NCBI RefSeq assembly: GCF_900000175.1
Contig: NZ_CWGJ01000011.1
Location: forward strand, 62,001-126,000
Direction of reading: 5' to 3'
Source of the DNA: Estrella lausannensis
GTDB taxonomy: Bacteria > Chlamydiota > Chlamydiia > Chlamydiales > Criblamydiaceae
Length of the DNA: 64,000 bases
Position 1 is the first letter of the stretch. Every line of letters starts with the position of its first letter. Below the pieces are notes generated by a model, which saw nothing but the letters and a program-made list of their open reading frames with translations, did no database searches and was not told the DNA's origin. Shown one piece after another: positions 46,903-54,495 of this stretch. Position numbers and translations under genes: made by a program.

Positions 46903-49170
46903 ATGAATAATACTCCTGGTTGTTTTACGGCATTTTTTACAGCTCTCCAGTCCTGCATGCCCGCGTGTTTTAAATGCTGTGATTCTGACTGGAACGGCAG
47001 AGATGTTCGCTTGCTAGATAGCGATGACGAGAGCAGCGAATCGATCGAAATTTTTGAATCCCATGGAACAAATTACTACTCTGCCTTGGAAAACTCTCCT
47101 CAAATCTCTCCCAGGAGTCTGACGTGGCTGGAATCCAAAGACAGTCCAAAAATAACCCTCGTTAGCGCTCATGCATTATCAGACGTTGCAAGCACCTCTT
47201 CGCGGATTGCCCGCACCGAAGAGGTTGTCGCTAAACGTGATAATGATTACGGCGACGTTAGAATCAGTCCCTTTAATCCTACGTGGCTCAGTGACTATCC
47301 CCAGGTAGCAGAGCATCTTCACACAGAACACCTGTTGCATGTGAAAGGCCTCGATGCCGAAGGTGAAGGTCTTACGTGGCACACGGCAAAGTTTTCAACT
47401 GATATGAACCCAGTATTTAATCCGGAGTCGGTCGTCAACGGATCAGAGCATGGCGGGTTTCAGATGAAGATGGGCTACTTTATCATCCCGAAGGAGAAAA
47501 TGAGCCTTATCCAGGCGCCTTGTCTAAGCGGCGATGCGTGTAAGGAAGTTAATGCCGATGAAGGGTATCGTTTTTTTGTCCATCCTGAAGCGTACGACCA
47601 TTTCAGGTCGCTGCACCAAGAAGAGGGTATTCGGTATGTGTCAGCAGAGGATTCCGAGTACGTCGCCACACCAACATCCTCTTACCGCTCCCTCGCAATC
47701 CGCAGGGTAGAGGTGGGTAAAAATGGTGAGTTGCTCCCTGCTAAAGACAGCATACCTTTCATCGTTAAAGTGGGTGTCGGGGGAGAAGTCCTGGGGTCGG
47801 ACAGATGGCTTTCCATCAGTGAAGTGGAGCGTAGTGTCCAGAGCCAGATGGCATTCGATGGCATGGAGAAGAGAAAATTTGATGGTTCACTGCGCTGGGC
47901 TAGCGAAGCTAGCGAGCTTGTAATATTCCCGGAGTCACTCGGCATGGCTCTGACAGGACTTGAGTGCTACCCACCGAAGGGAACAGATTCTCAGGCAGTC
48001 AAAGCCTCCGGGGTGATTATCCGGGAGTTTCCTAAAGAGTTGCTGGAGGGTAAATGCCGCATCGTCAGCATGGCTGCATTGATGTCCGCGGAGAAACTTA
48101 AACCGGAAAATGCCCTCGTCACGCAAATGGCGCAAGACCGTAACGAGTACTCGCAACTTCCTCTGATCTACCAGGTGATGGAGGCGACCATCAACGCTGG
48201 AAAAGCCACCTCATCGGCTGATTTCGTGGAGAAGTTTTTAATCAAAGGGTATATCGACGCCATTGAAGCCGTTACTTTCCAAGAAGGAATGACACTCGAG
48301 CCCCACTCACAGAACCTTTGCATGGTGCTGAATCCAGACTTGACCCCCCGCGGATTTGCCTATCGTGATCACGGAGGTATCTGGATTGACGCGGCGACAA
48401 GAGGATTACAGGGTAAGCGGATGAAGCCATTCCACCGCAAGAATGGGGATGGAAATGCTATCTTTAAATCGAAGGGAGCCATATCCAAAGGCTACATCGG
48501 TTCTTTCTCGTGGTTCTATCGGTATCAGGTGTTTGTGAAGATGCTGAATGTCTTGACAAAACTTAAGAAAGAAGATGGCGGTATCATGCCTCCGTTCGCT
48601 GGAGCGCCCTATCAGATCGGCAGCTTAGAAAAGTTGAAGGAGCGTAGTATTAACACCTTCTTCAAGAATAATTTGAAAGCGGATCGGGTCAACCAGAAAG
48701 CGCTGGCCATCTTGAAAGAGATGAGCATCACGAAAGAAGATAGCCAGCAACTACTGAGAACGCTTGATCGTTACTATTTTGAGAAGATGGCCAGCTATTT
48801 TGATATGGGAAAAGTTGCCGTCGACCTGGAAGAGGGGGCTCTTCCGGCCTCAGAAGGCGGTTCGGGGTTTGAGGGAGAGATGCTTCGTCATAACGGATTT
48901 TTGGGAAGCTACAAGTTTTACAACATCCCTTCCGATGCTTTCAAAGCTCCGCTCGAGAAAATGCCTGAATTGACTCGCAGAACGCTTTTTGCTACAGCGA
49001 TCACTTCCTTTGAAAAAACGGCGATCGAAACAATCGATGTGAAAAGCTTCATGCTGCTGAAAAAAGGGGTATGCTTCTTCGATGAGAGGGGGAAAATTGT
49101 CGCATTCTCGCCTTATGCGACATCCGAGCAAAAAAGATGGATCGAACGCACGATCACGGAAAATTCCTAA
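46903..49170 (+). CDS. Large unknown protein with a siderophore-synthetase-like motif
   Basis: 755 residues from ATG 46903 (GGTAGG upstream; 46891 is the other option). The N-terminal 20 residues carry five Cys (GCFTAFFTALQSCMPACFKC). Residues of about 25-110 are acidic and Ser-rich, likely disordered. A mixed alpha/beta region follows. Near residues 460-495 comes GMTLEPHSQNLCMVLNPDLT and then RGFAYRDHGG. The spacing E-x-H-x-QN ... RD-x-G resembles the ATP-binding loop of IucA/IucC siderophore synthetases (E-x-H-x-QN ... RD). The whole protein is not recognisable as one, and no other siderophore gene is near. It ends on a strong terminator. Function unknown; a secreted kinase-like or ligase-like effector is one possibility. 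Confidence 0.75.
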   Translation: MNNTPGCFTAFFTALQSCMPACFKCCDSDWNGRDVRLLDSDDESSESIEIFESHGTNYYSALENSPQISPRSLTWLESKDSPKITLVSAHALSDVASTSSRIARTEEVVAKRDNDYGDVRISPFNPTWLSDYPQVAEHLHTEHLLHVKGLDAEGEGLTWHTAKFSTDMNPVFNPESVVNGSEHGGFQMKMGYFIIPKEKMSLIQAPCLSGDACKEVNADEGYRFFVHPEAYDHFRSLHQEEGIRYVSAEDSEYVATPTSSYRSLAIRRVEVGKNGELLPAKDSIPFIVKVGVGGEVLGSDRWLSISEVERSVQSQMAFDGMEKRKFDGSLRWASEASELVIFPESLGMALTGLECYPPKGTDSQAVKASGVIIREFPKELLEGKCRIVSMAALMSAEKLKPENALVTQMAQDRNEYSQLPLIYQVMEATINAGKATSSADFVEKFLIKGYIDAIEAVTFQEGMTLEPHSQNLCMVLNPDLTPRGFAYRDHGGIWIDAATRGLQGKRMKPFHRKNGDGNAIFKSKGAISKGYIGSFSWFYRYQVFVKMLNVLTKLKKEDGGIMPPFAGAPYQIGSLEKLKERSINTFFKNNLKADRVNQKALAILKEMSITKEDSQQLLRTLDRYYFEKMASYFDMGKVAVDLEEGALPASEGGSGFEGEMLRHNGFLGSYKFYNIPSDAFKAPLEKMPELTRRTLFATAITSFEKTAIETIDVKSFMLLKKGVCFFDERGKIVAFSPYATSEQKRWIERTITENS

Positions 49171-49179
49171 TTCAACGTG

Positions 49180-49210
49180 CCCGGCCGGAAACCTCCGGCC
49201 GGGTTTATTT
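49180..49210 (+). terminator. Rho-independent terminator
   Basis: CCCGGCCGGA, loop AACC, TCCGGCCGGG, then TTTATTT. 10-bp perfect GC-rich stem directly after the 46903 gene and just before the convergent valS stop. Confidence 0.92.
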
Positions 49211-49221
49211 GACCTCGTATC

Positions 49222-52098
49222 TTAAGCGAGGCAGTTGTCTATTTCCACAATCTTCCGGCGCACTTCAGCCAGATCCCTATCAGCCTTTTCCATATCTCCC
49301 CGCTGTTTTGCGACGAGCTCTTGAGGAGCTTTAGCGACAAACTCTTCGCTGGAGAGCTGCTTGCTTAACTTATCAAGTTGATACTGCAGCCTGTTTTCCT
49401 CTTTGGCTAGGCGTGCCTTCTCCTGTTTGATCAGGGTCTGGGGAAGCGGTATCATGATCTTCAACCCTTCCACTGTCTGATGAGAGGAGAAGTTGAGTTT
49501 GGGCTCCTCAGTGTGGAAATTAACGCTCTTGACCTTGACTAACGCTTTGATGATGGTGTCGTTTTGTTGAATCGATTCCATCGCACTGTCTGAGGGGTGT
49601 CCGATGATATGGACTTCGGTCTCTTCGCCCGGCGGAACCTGCATTTCACCGCGTAAGTTCCTGATGGAGTAAACAACTTTGCCGACCAAGTCGAAGGCAA
49701 GATCGATCTCTTTACTTTGATCCTCTTTCCTCAAAACGCTCGGGTATGGAGCGACGGCTGCAGCCTTTGCCTGAAGAGCTTGCAGGGCGTCTTTGGTGTA
49801 GGGATCGATCCCTTCAGTCACGTCGCCGCCGCCGATCTTGCCTTTCAGCAGCTGGAAAAGCTCTTCCGTGATGAAAGGGGCCATCGGATGCAGAAGCCTG
49901 ATCGACTGGCAAAGGACGATAGCGAGCAGTTTTTGCTTGTTCTTTCTCTGCTGCTGCGTTCCTTGCTTACCGAAGAGGAAGGGTTTGGCGATCTCTACGA
50001 AATAGGAGCAGAATTCTTGCCAGAAGAAGTCATAAGCTTGCAGGGCCGCTTGGTCGAAGAGGTAGTTCTCAAGCTTGTTGTTGACCTCGGCGACAGTGCG
50101 GCTTAGCGTGGATAGTATCCAACGATCTTCCAGAGAAAGGAGCGACTCGTCAAGCCCCTTTTGGAACTCCTCCTTCGTAAGAGGGTTCTCCCCTCCAAGA
50201 TTCATGAAAACAAACCGCGCGCCATTCCACACTTTATTGGCAAAATTTTTGAACTCCTCAAAGCGCCTGCGATCCAAGTCGATCTCTCGCGACTGTGTGG
50301 CGCTGGATGCTAAAGCCATACGCATCGCGTCTGTGCCATAGAGTTCGATGATCTCGAGAGGATCGATCACATTTCCTTTGGTCTTGGACATCTTCTCCCA
50401 TTTGCTCTGCACCTCTTTAGGTAGGGGTTTGCCCATGTCAAAGTCGACGCGCTCGAGGTCGTTACAGTAGGTGATTCCACCTTCAGGATTGTTTCTCCAA
50501 TAGGATTTTCCATAGATCAGGCCATGCAGGACAACCTCCGGGAAGGGAAATTTATCCATTGCGTACTTGCCCATGAGAATCATACGCGCAACCCAGAAAA
50601 AGAGGATGTCGTGACCTGTGAGGAGCACCGAATTGGGATAGAATTTTTTTAGATCCTGAGTTTTTTCAGGCCAGCCCAGGATGGAAAAGGGCCAAAGACC
50701 GGAGGAGAACCAGGTGTCTAGCACATCTTCTTCCTGGATCCACTCGTCGGGAGCCTTCATGACTTCTTCAGGAACGCCCTCGCCATCATGGCATATGACC
50801 TTGTCAGGGTCGTTTTTGTGATACCACACCGGGATGCGATGGCCCCACCATAGCTGCCTGCTGATGCACCAGTCTCTTAAGTTATCAATCCAGTGGAAGT
50901 AGGTGTTAGCCCAATTATCGGGGATTAGTCTGACCTCCTTGGTCTCAACAGCTGCCCTGAGCTCGTCTTTGAAGCCGCTCATGCGGACGAACCACTGCTT
51001 GGAAAGATAAGGTTCGATGACGGCTTTGGAGCGATAGGAAACCCCCACGCGATGGTTATGAGGCTCTTCTTTGATCAGAAGTCCGAGCGCTTTCATCTCC
51101 CGGATAATCGCTGCCCTGGCTTCGGCCATCGTCATTCCCTGAAACGAGCCGCCATTTTCATTGATGCGCCCATCAGGTGTCATGATGTTGATCATCGGTA
51201 GATTAAGATCCAGGCCGATCTGGTAGTCGTTTGGATCGTGTGCCGGCGTGATCTTGACCATCCCCGTTCCGAATTCGGGGTCGATGCGCCTGTCGTTGAC
51301 AATCGGCAGCGGGCGGTTTAAGAATGGAAGGAGTGCCCTTTTACCCACCATTGCCTTGTAGCGCTCGTCTTTGGGGCTGACGGCGATTGCGACGTCACCG
51401 AGCATCGTTTCAGGCCTGGTTGTCGCGATTTCAACAAATCCACTTCCGTCTTCCATGGGGTATTTGAAATGCCAGAGGAAAGAAGAGCGGTCTTCATACT
51501 CGACTTCATCATCGGCAATGGCTGTCTGCGTCACCGGATCCCAGTTGACCAGGTAGTCGCCGCGGTAGATCAGTCCATCGTCATACATTTTTTTGAAAAT
51601 TGTGCGGACAGCTTTCGAGCAGCCTTCGTCCATGGTAAAGCGCAAACGTGAAAAATCCAGAGACGCGCCCACTTTTTTCAGCTGGTTTAGAATCCTCGCT
51701 TCATACTCGTCTTTCCAGCTAAACACATATTTTAAAAAATCCTCGCGTGAAAACTCTTTGCGCGTTTTACCCTGCGTTTTGATCAGATGTCGTTCGATGG
51801 CCGTCTGAGTGGCTATGCCGGCATGGTCTGTGCCCGGGACGTAAAGCGCTTCATACCCAAGCATCCTTTTCCAGCGCACTAGCGTGTCTTGCAGCGTGAC
51901 ACCAAGCGCGTGTCCCATATGGAGGGAACCTGTCACGTTGGGCGGGGGGATGCTGACGGTATAAGCAGGCTTGGCGGAGTCGGCCGACGCCCTGAAAAGA
52001 TTGTTGTCATGCCAAAATTCAAGCCATTTTTGCTCTACATCTTTGGCTGAGTAGGCTTTAGGGATTTCGTTTTCGTTAAGCCCTTGATCTGCAGTCAT
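49222..52098 (-). CDS. valS: Valyl-tRNA synthetase
   Basis: Charges tRNA-Val. 958 residues, typical. The class I motifs are GSLHMGHALGVTLQDTLVRW near residue 57 and WEKMSKTKGNVIDPLEI near 564. The editing (CP1) domain has FVEIATTRPETMLGDVAIAV near 220. The C-terminal coiled coil that binds the tRNA elbow is seen in LIKQEKARLAKEENRLQYQL near 890. Start after AGAGGACT. In Chlamydia, valS also sits next to pknD; here a 632-residue unknown gene lies between them. Confidence 0.98.
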   Translation of the reverse strand: MTADQGLNENEIPKAYSAKDVEQKWLEFWHDNNLFRASADSAKPAYTVSIPPPNVTGSLHMGHALGVTLQDTLVRWKRMLGYEALYVPGTDHAGIATQTAIERHLIKTQGKTRKEFSREDFLKYVFSWKDEYEARILNQLKKVGASLDFSRLRFTMDEGCSKAVRTIFKKMYDDGLIYRGDYLVNWDPVTQTAIADDEVEYEDRSSFLWHFKYPMEDGSGFVEIATTRPETMLGDVAIAVSPKDERYKAMVGKRALLPFLNRPLPIVNDRRIDPEFGTGMVKITPAHDPNDYQIGLDLNLPMINIMTPDGRINENGGSFQGMTMAEARAAIIREMKALGLLIKEEPHNHRVGVSYRSKAVIEPYLSKQWFVRMSGFKDELRAAVETKEVRLIPDNWANTYFHWIDNLRDWCISRQLWWGHRIPVWYHKNDPDKVICHDGEGVPEEVMKAPDEWIQEEDVLDTWFSSGLWPFSILGWPEKTQDLKKFYPNSVLLTGHDILFFWVARMILMGKYAMDKFPFPEVVLHGLIYGKSYWRNNPEGGITYCNDLERVDFDMGKPLPKEVQSKWEKMSKTKGNVIDPLEIIELYGTDAMRMALASSATQSREIDLDRRRFEEFKNFANKVWNGARFVFMNLGGENPLTKEEFQKGLDESLLSLEDRWILSTLSRTVAEVNNKLENYLFDQAALQAYDFFWQEFCSYFVEIAKPFLFGKQGTQQQRKNKQKLLAIVLCQSIRLLHPMAPFITEELFQLLKGKIGGGDVTEGIDPYTKDALQALQAKAAAVAPYPSVLRKEDQSKEIDLAFDLVGKVVYSIRNLRGEMQVPPGEETEVHIIGHPSDSAMESIQQNDTIIKALVKVKSVNFHTEEPKLNFSSHQTVEGLKIMIPLPQTLIKQEKARLAKEENRLQYQLDKLSKQLSSEEFVAKAPQELVAKQRGDMEKADRDLAEVRRKIVEIDNCLA

Positions 52099-52157
52099 GT
52101 AGTCCTCTGGAGCTGTAATTGTGTTAAATAAGCGGAAATGACGTTTGCGATTTTACA

Positions 52158-52314
52158 CCGAAGGTGTCTCGAAATGTATTTTTTAGCAAAGAGAAAGCCT
52201 CCCACGATTGAAAGATTGCAAGTCACCTAATATTAGAAGCATGAGGTGACTGGCGACCTTTCAATCCCGGAGTAAGCTCAAAGCTGTAATCCCAAATTTC
52301 AAGATACTTTCGGT
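52158..52314. repeat. Family 1 long palindromic element, copy E3 (best preserved)
   Basis: 157 bp. Left outer arm CCGAAGGTGTCTCGAAATG with TTTTTAGCAAAGAGAAAGCC. Inner arms GATTGAAAGATTGCAAGTC and GGTGACTGGCGACCTTTC around TAATATTAGAAGCATGA. The right end is CAAATTTCAAGATACTTTCGGT. It lies in the divergent gap between valS and the 52573 gene. Confidence 0.85.
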
Positions 52315-52535
52315 ACACACTATACCTTCATTCCGCAAATTTTAACAGCTCCCAAATTATCGATAATCGAATGGGGAGAGATGACTGAAATTGACTCTTA
52401 AATCACAGTTTTACAATGTCTTACATTTTGGCATTAATTGTGCTTCTATCCAGGAGTACTTGTAGAGGGGAAAATATTGCCGTTTTCGCCCGAGAAAATG
52501 CGCTTGTTTTACGGGTGTAAATTTTAATTTTACTG

Positions 52536-52541
52536 TATAAT
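52536..52541 (+). promoter_or_regulatory. Candidate -10 box for the 52573 gene
   Basis: CTGTATAATAAAG: a perfect TATAAT 32 bp before the ATG, with TG directly before it. No clear -35. Confidence 0.45.
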
Positions 52542-52572
52542 AAAGCTAAGAGGGGATCACAGGGGGCATGCT

Positions 52573-54471
52573 ATGAGATTCAATGCTTTGCTGGATAACG
52601 TGACAGAGGCGTGGGGAAAAGTGTGGAAAAACTTTCCCCCGTGGAAAGAGAACGTTTTTTTTAAGCGTCTCGTTGCGGGCTACTCGACCCTCTTTCTCCC
52701 CTCAAAAAAACAAATTCGATCCACTATCGTATCTCTCGAGAGAGAACTTGCGCTCTCGGAGAAGGAGCCTCTTCTATTTGCCGAAACATCAAGCGCTTCC
52801 GTGACGGAGAGCTTTCATGACCTTTTGGCCCAAGTGAAAACTTGGGTCCAGGAAAACGATCCTTCGGATGAGGACATGAAGAGAAGTTTTGTGAGTCTTA
52901 AACGAGCGGCGATCGGCTTGACTTACCGATTAAAAAGACGTAACTCTTTGGTCTCCTTGAAGCTTTGCAACAGGCTCCGGGTAAGGGTGTCGGAGTGGAA
53001 AAAGCTTGAGAAGTCCATCGAGAGCCAGAATTTAGACCCAAGCGATTTGATGGCCATCCAGACAACAAGCTGCTACCCCTTGTATGTAGACTTAATGCTT
53101 GAGGAGGAGGAGCTTTTTAACGAGTGGGCTCGTTTTTCCATACGGGACAAAGTCGATCCTGCCGTCTACATAGAGTTTCCTAAGCTGGCCCAAAGGCTGA
53201 TTGACTGCAATCTCGCAAGCCGCATAGGACGCTTGGGAAGTAAGTTGAAAATCGAATTTAAACGCCGTCCCGATGGCCTGCTTCAAAAAATCGTTACCAT
53301 GCCCTTCGATGGAAAGGCCGTCAATGTCCTTGAAGACGACACGCGCGTAGAGCTCGCTTCGAACTTCACTCTTACAGTAGGGGAAGCTTTTGAGATTTTT
53401 CGTAACAAGAATGTGCGTGTCGGCGACCTGGAGTATCTGGCGGAAGGTGTCACTAACTGGAACGTCCACAAATGGGGACGCTGGAATCCTCTGAGACAAG
53501 ATTATGATTTGATTAACATTTCCCATCCCAAGTGGTGGCTGCTGCTTCCTACTTTTGAAATCATTTCCAGGAGGGAGGCCGAAGAGCGGTATGAGGTCGA
53601 GCTAAAAGACGGTCAGTGGTGTGCGGCAGCGACTGCGACATCGCTTACGAAGACTTTGGATTACGAAAATACTCACGCATTCCTTGAACTGGCGATTCCA
53701 ATGGGCGACGGAAATTACAACATTGTGGATTTCGGAAAATTCGCGACCGTGTTTCCCTCCTCTTTCTTAGAGGCCATGTCCATGTTCTGCCACAACCTGC
53801 ATGCTACTATTTCCTTTCCGGACGAAAATATTTTCTATCTGCACCGTGCGAGAGCCTACCAACCCTTTGTCATGAACGAAGCGCAGGCGGAGCGCATGAT
53901 GGATCTGATCAGGAAAGACATGGTTAAAGGCATGGAGTTGAACTTTGTGTATCAAATTGAGTCGGATAACTGCGCCAAATGGGTGCACGATCTTTTGACT
54001 CAAGTTATGGGGCATGATCAGGTCCCTGAAATGTTTAAAATCCACCTCCTAGATACTGAACCCACCAGTTTTGTGGCCCATATTTTCAGTATGATCAAGC
54101 TTCTTCCGGTGACCTGGCAAACTGCCGTCATGACATTTTTTCACTTGCCGATGGGCGCTTCACGAACAACCTGGATCTTCGAAAAGGGTAAACGTGTCGC
54201 CAAGTCCTTGACCCAGCATGAATTCTGGGAGTCCGGTATCGTCTACTTGCCCGCTCTTTTACTTAAGCTGAAGGAGAAGGGAATGCTCGGGCTCATGAAC
54301 CATTTGAAGCATGGCTTCATTTCGGTAATGGACGGCGCTCGTTTCGACTTTATGGCACGAGAGATACGGTGTCTTATGGATCAAATAGGCTATCTACCCG
54401 ATCCCCATTTAGCCAGGCGCAAGAGATTGGATCAGTTACGACGCAGGGGACTCTTGGCGTTGAAATCTTAG
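52573..54471 (+). CDS. Unknown protein with candidate permuted papain-like (NlpC/LRAT-type) domain
   Basis: 632 residues, no signal peptide. The N-terminal 350 residues are helical then mixed, with no domain I recognise. A candidate catalytic region starts near 367: THAFLELAIPMGDGNYNIVD places His368 on a strand followed by IVDFGKFA, and YQIESDNCAKWVHDLL places Cys467 at the start of a helix. A His before a Cys in an NC-x-x-W/F setting is the order in circularly permuted papain-like hydrolases (LRAT/NlpC-type). The C-terminal 100 residues are helical and basic (RRKRLDQLRRRGLLALKS). A cysteine hydrolase or acyltransferase is inferred, and host-directed use is possible. The stop is 24 bp from the convergent pknD stop. 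Confidence 0.75.
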   Translation: MRFNALLDNVTEAWGKVWKNFPPWKENVFFKRLVAGYSTLFLPSKKQIRSTIVSLERELALSEKEPLLFAETSSASVTESFHDLLAQVKTWVQENDPSDEDMKRSFVSLKRAAIGLTYRLKRRNSLVSLKLCNRLRVRVSEWKKLEKSIESQNLDPSDLMAIQTTSCYPLYVDLMLEEEELFNEWARFSIRDKVDPAVYIEFPKLAQRLIDCNLASRIGRLGSKLKIEFKRRPDGLLQKIVTMPFDGKAVNVLEDDTRVELASNFTLTVGEAFEIFRNKNVRVGDLEYLAEGVTNWNVHKWGRWNPLRQDYDLINISHPKWWLLLPTFEIISRREAEERYEVELKDGQWCAAATATSLTKTLDYENTHAFLELAIPMGDGNYNIVDFGKFATVFPSSFLEAMSMFCHNLHATISFPDENIFYLHRARAYQPFVMNEAQAERMMDLIRKDMVKGMELNFVYQIESDNCAKWVHDLLTQVMGHDQVPEMFKIHLLDTEPTSFVAHIFSMIKLLPVTWQTAVMTFFHLPMGASRTTWIFEKGKRVAKSLTQHEFWESGIVYLPALLLKLKEKGMLGLMNHLKHGFISVMDGARFDFMAREIRCLMDQIGYLPDPHLARRKRLDQLRRRGLLALKS

Positions 54472-54495
54472 CTTGCGGTACAGGTGATGCCACCC

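Larger units (their letters stand above)
52099..52572. other. Divergent promoter gap of valS and the 52573 gene
   Basis: Contains family 1 copy E3, then an unassigned AT-rich 200 bp, then a TATAAT at 52536-52541 with a TG directly before it, 32 bp ahead of the ATG. A purine-rich AGGGGATCACAGGGGG leader forms the ribosome-binding region. Confidence 0.6.
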
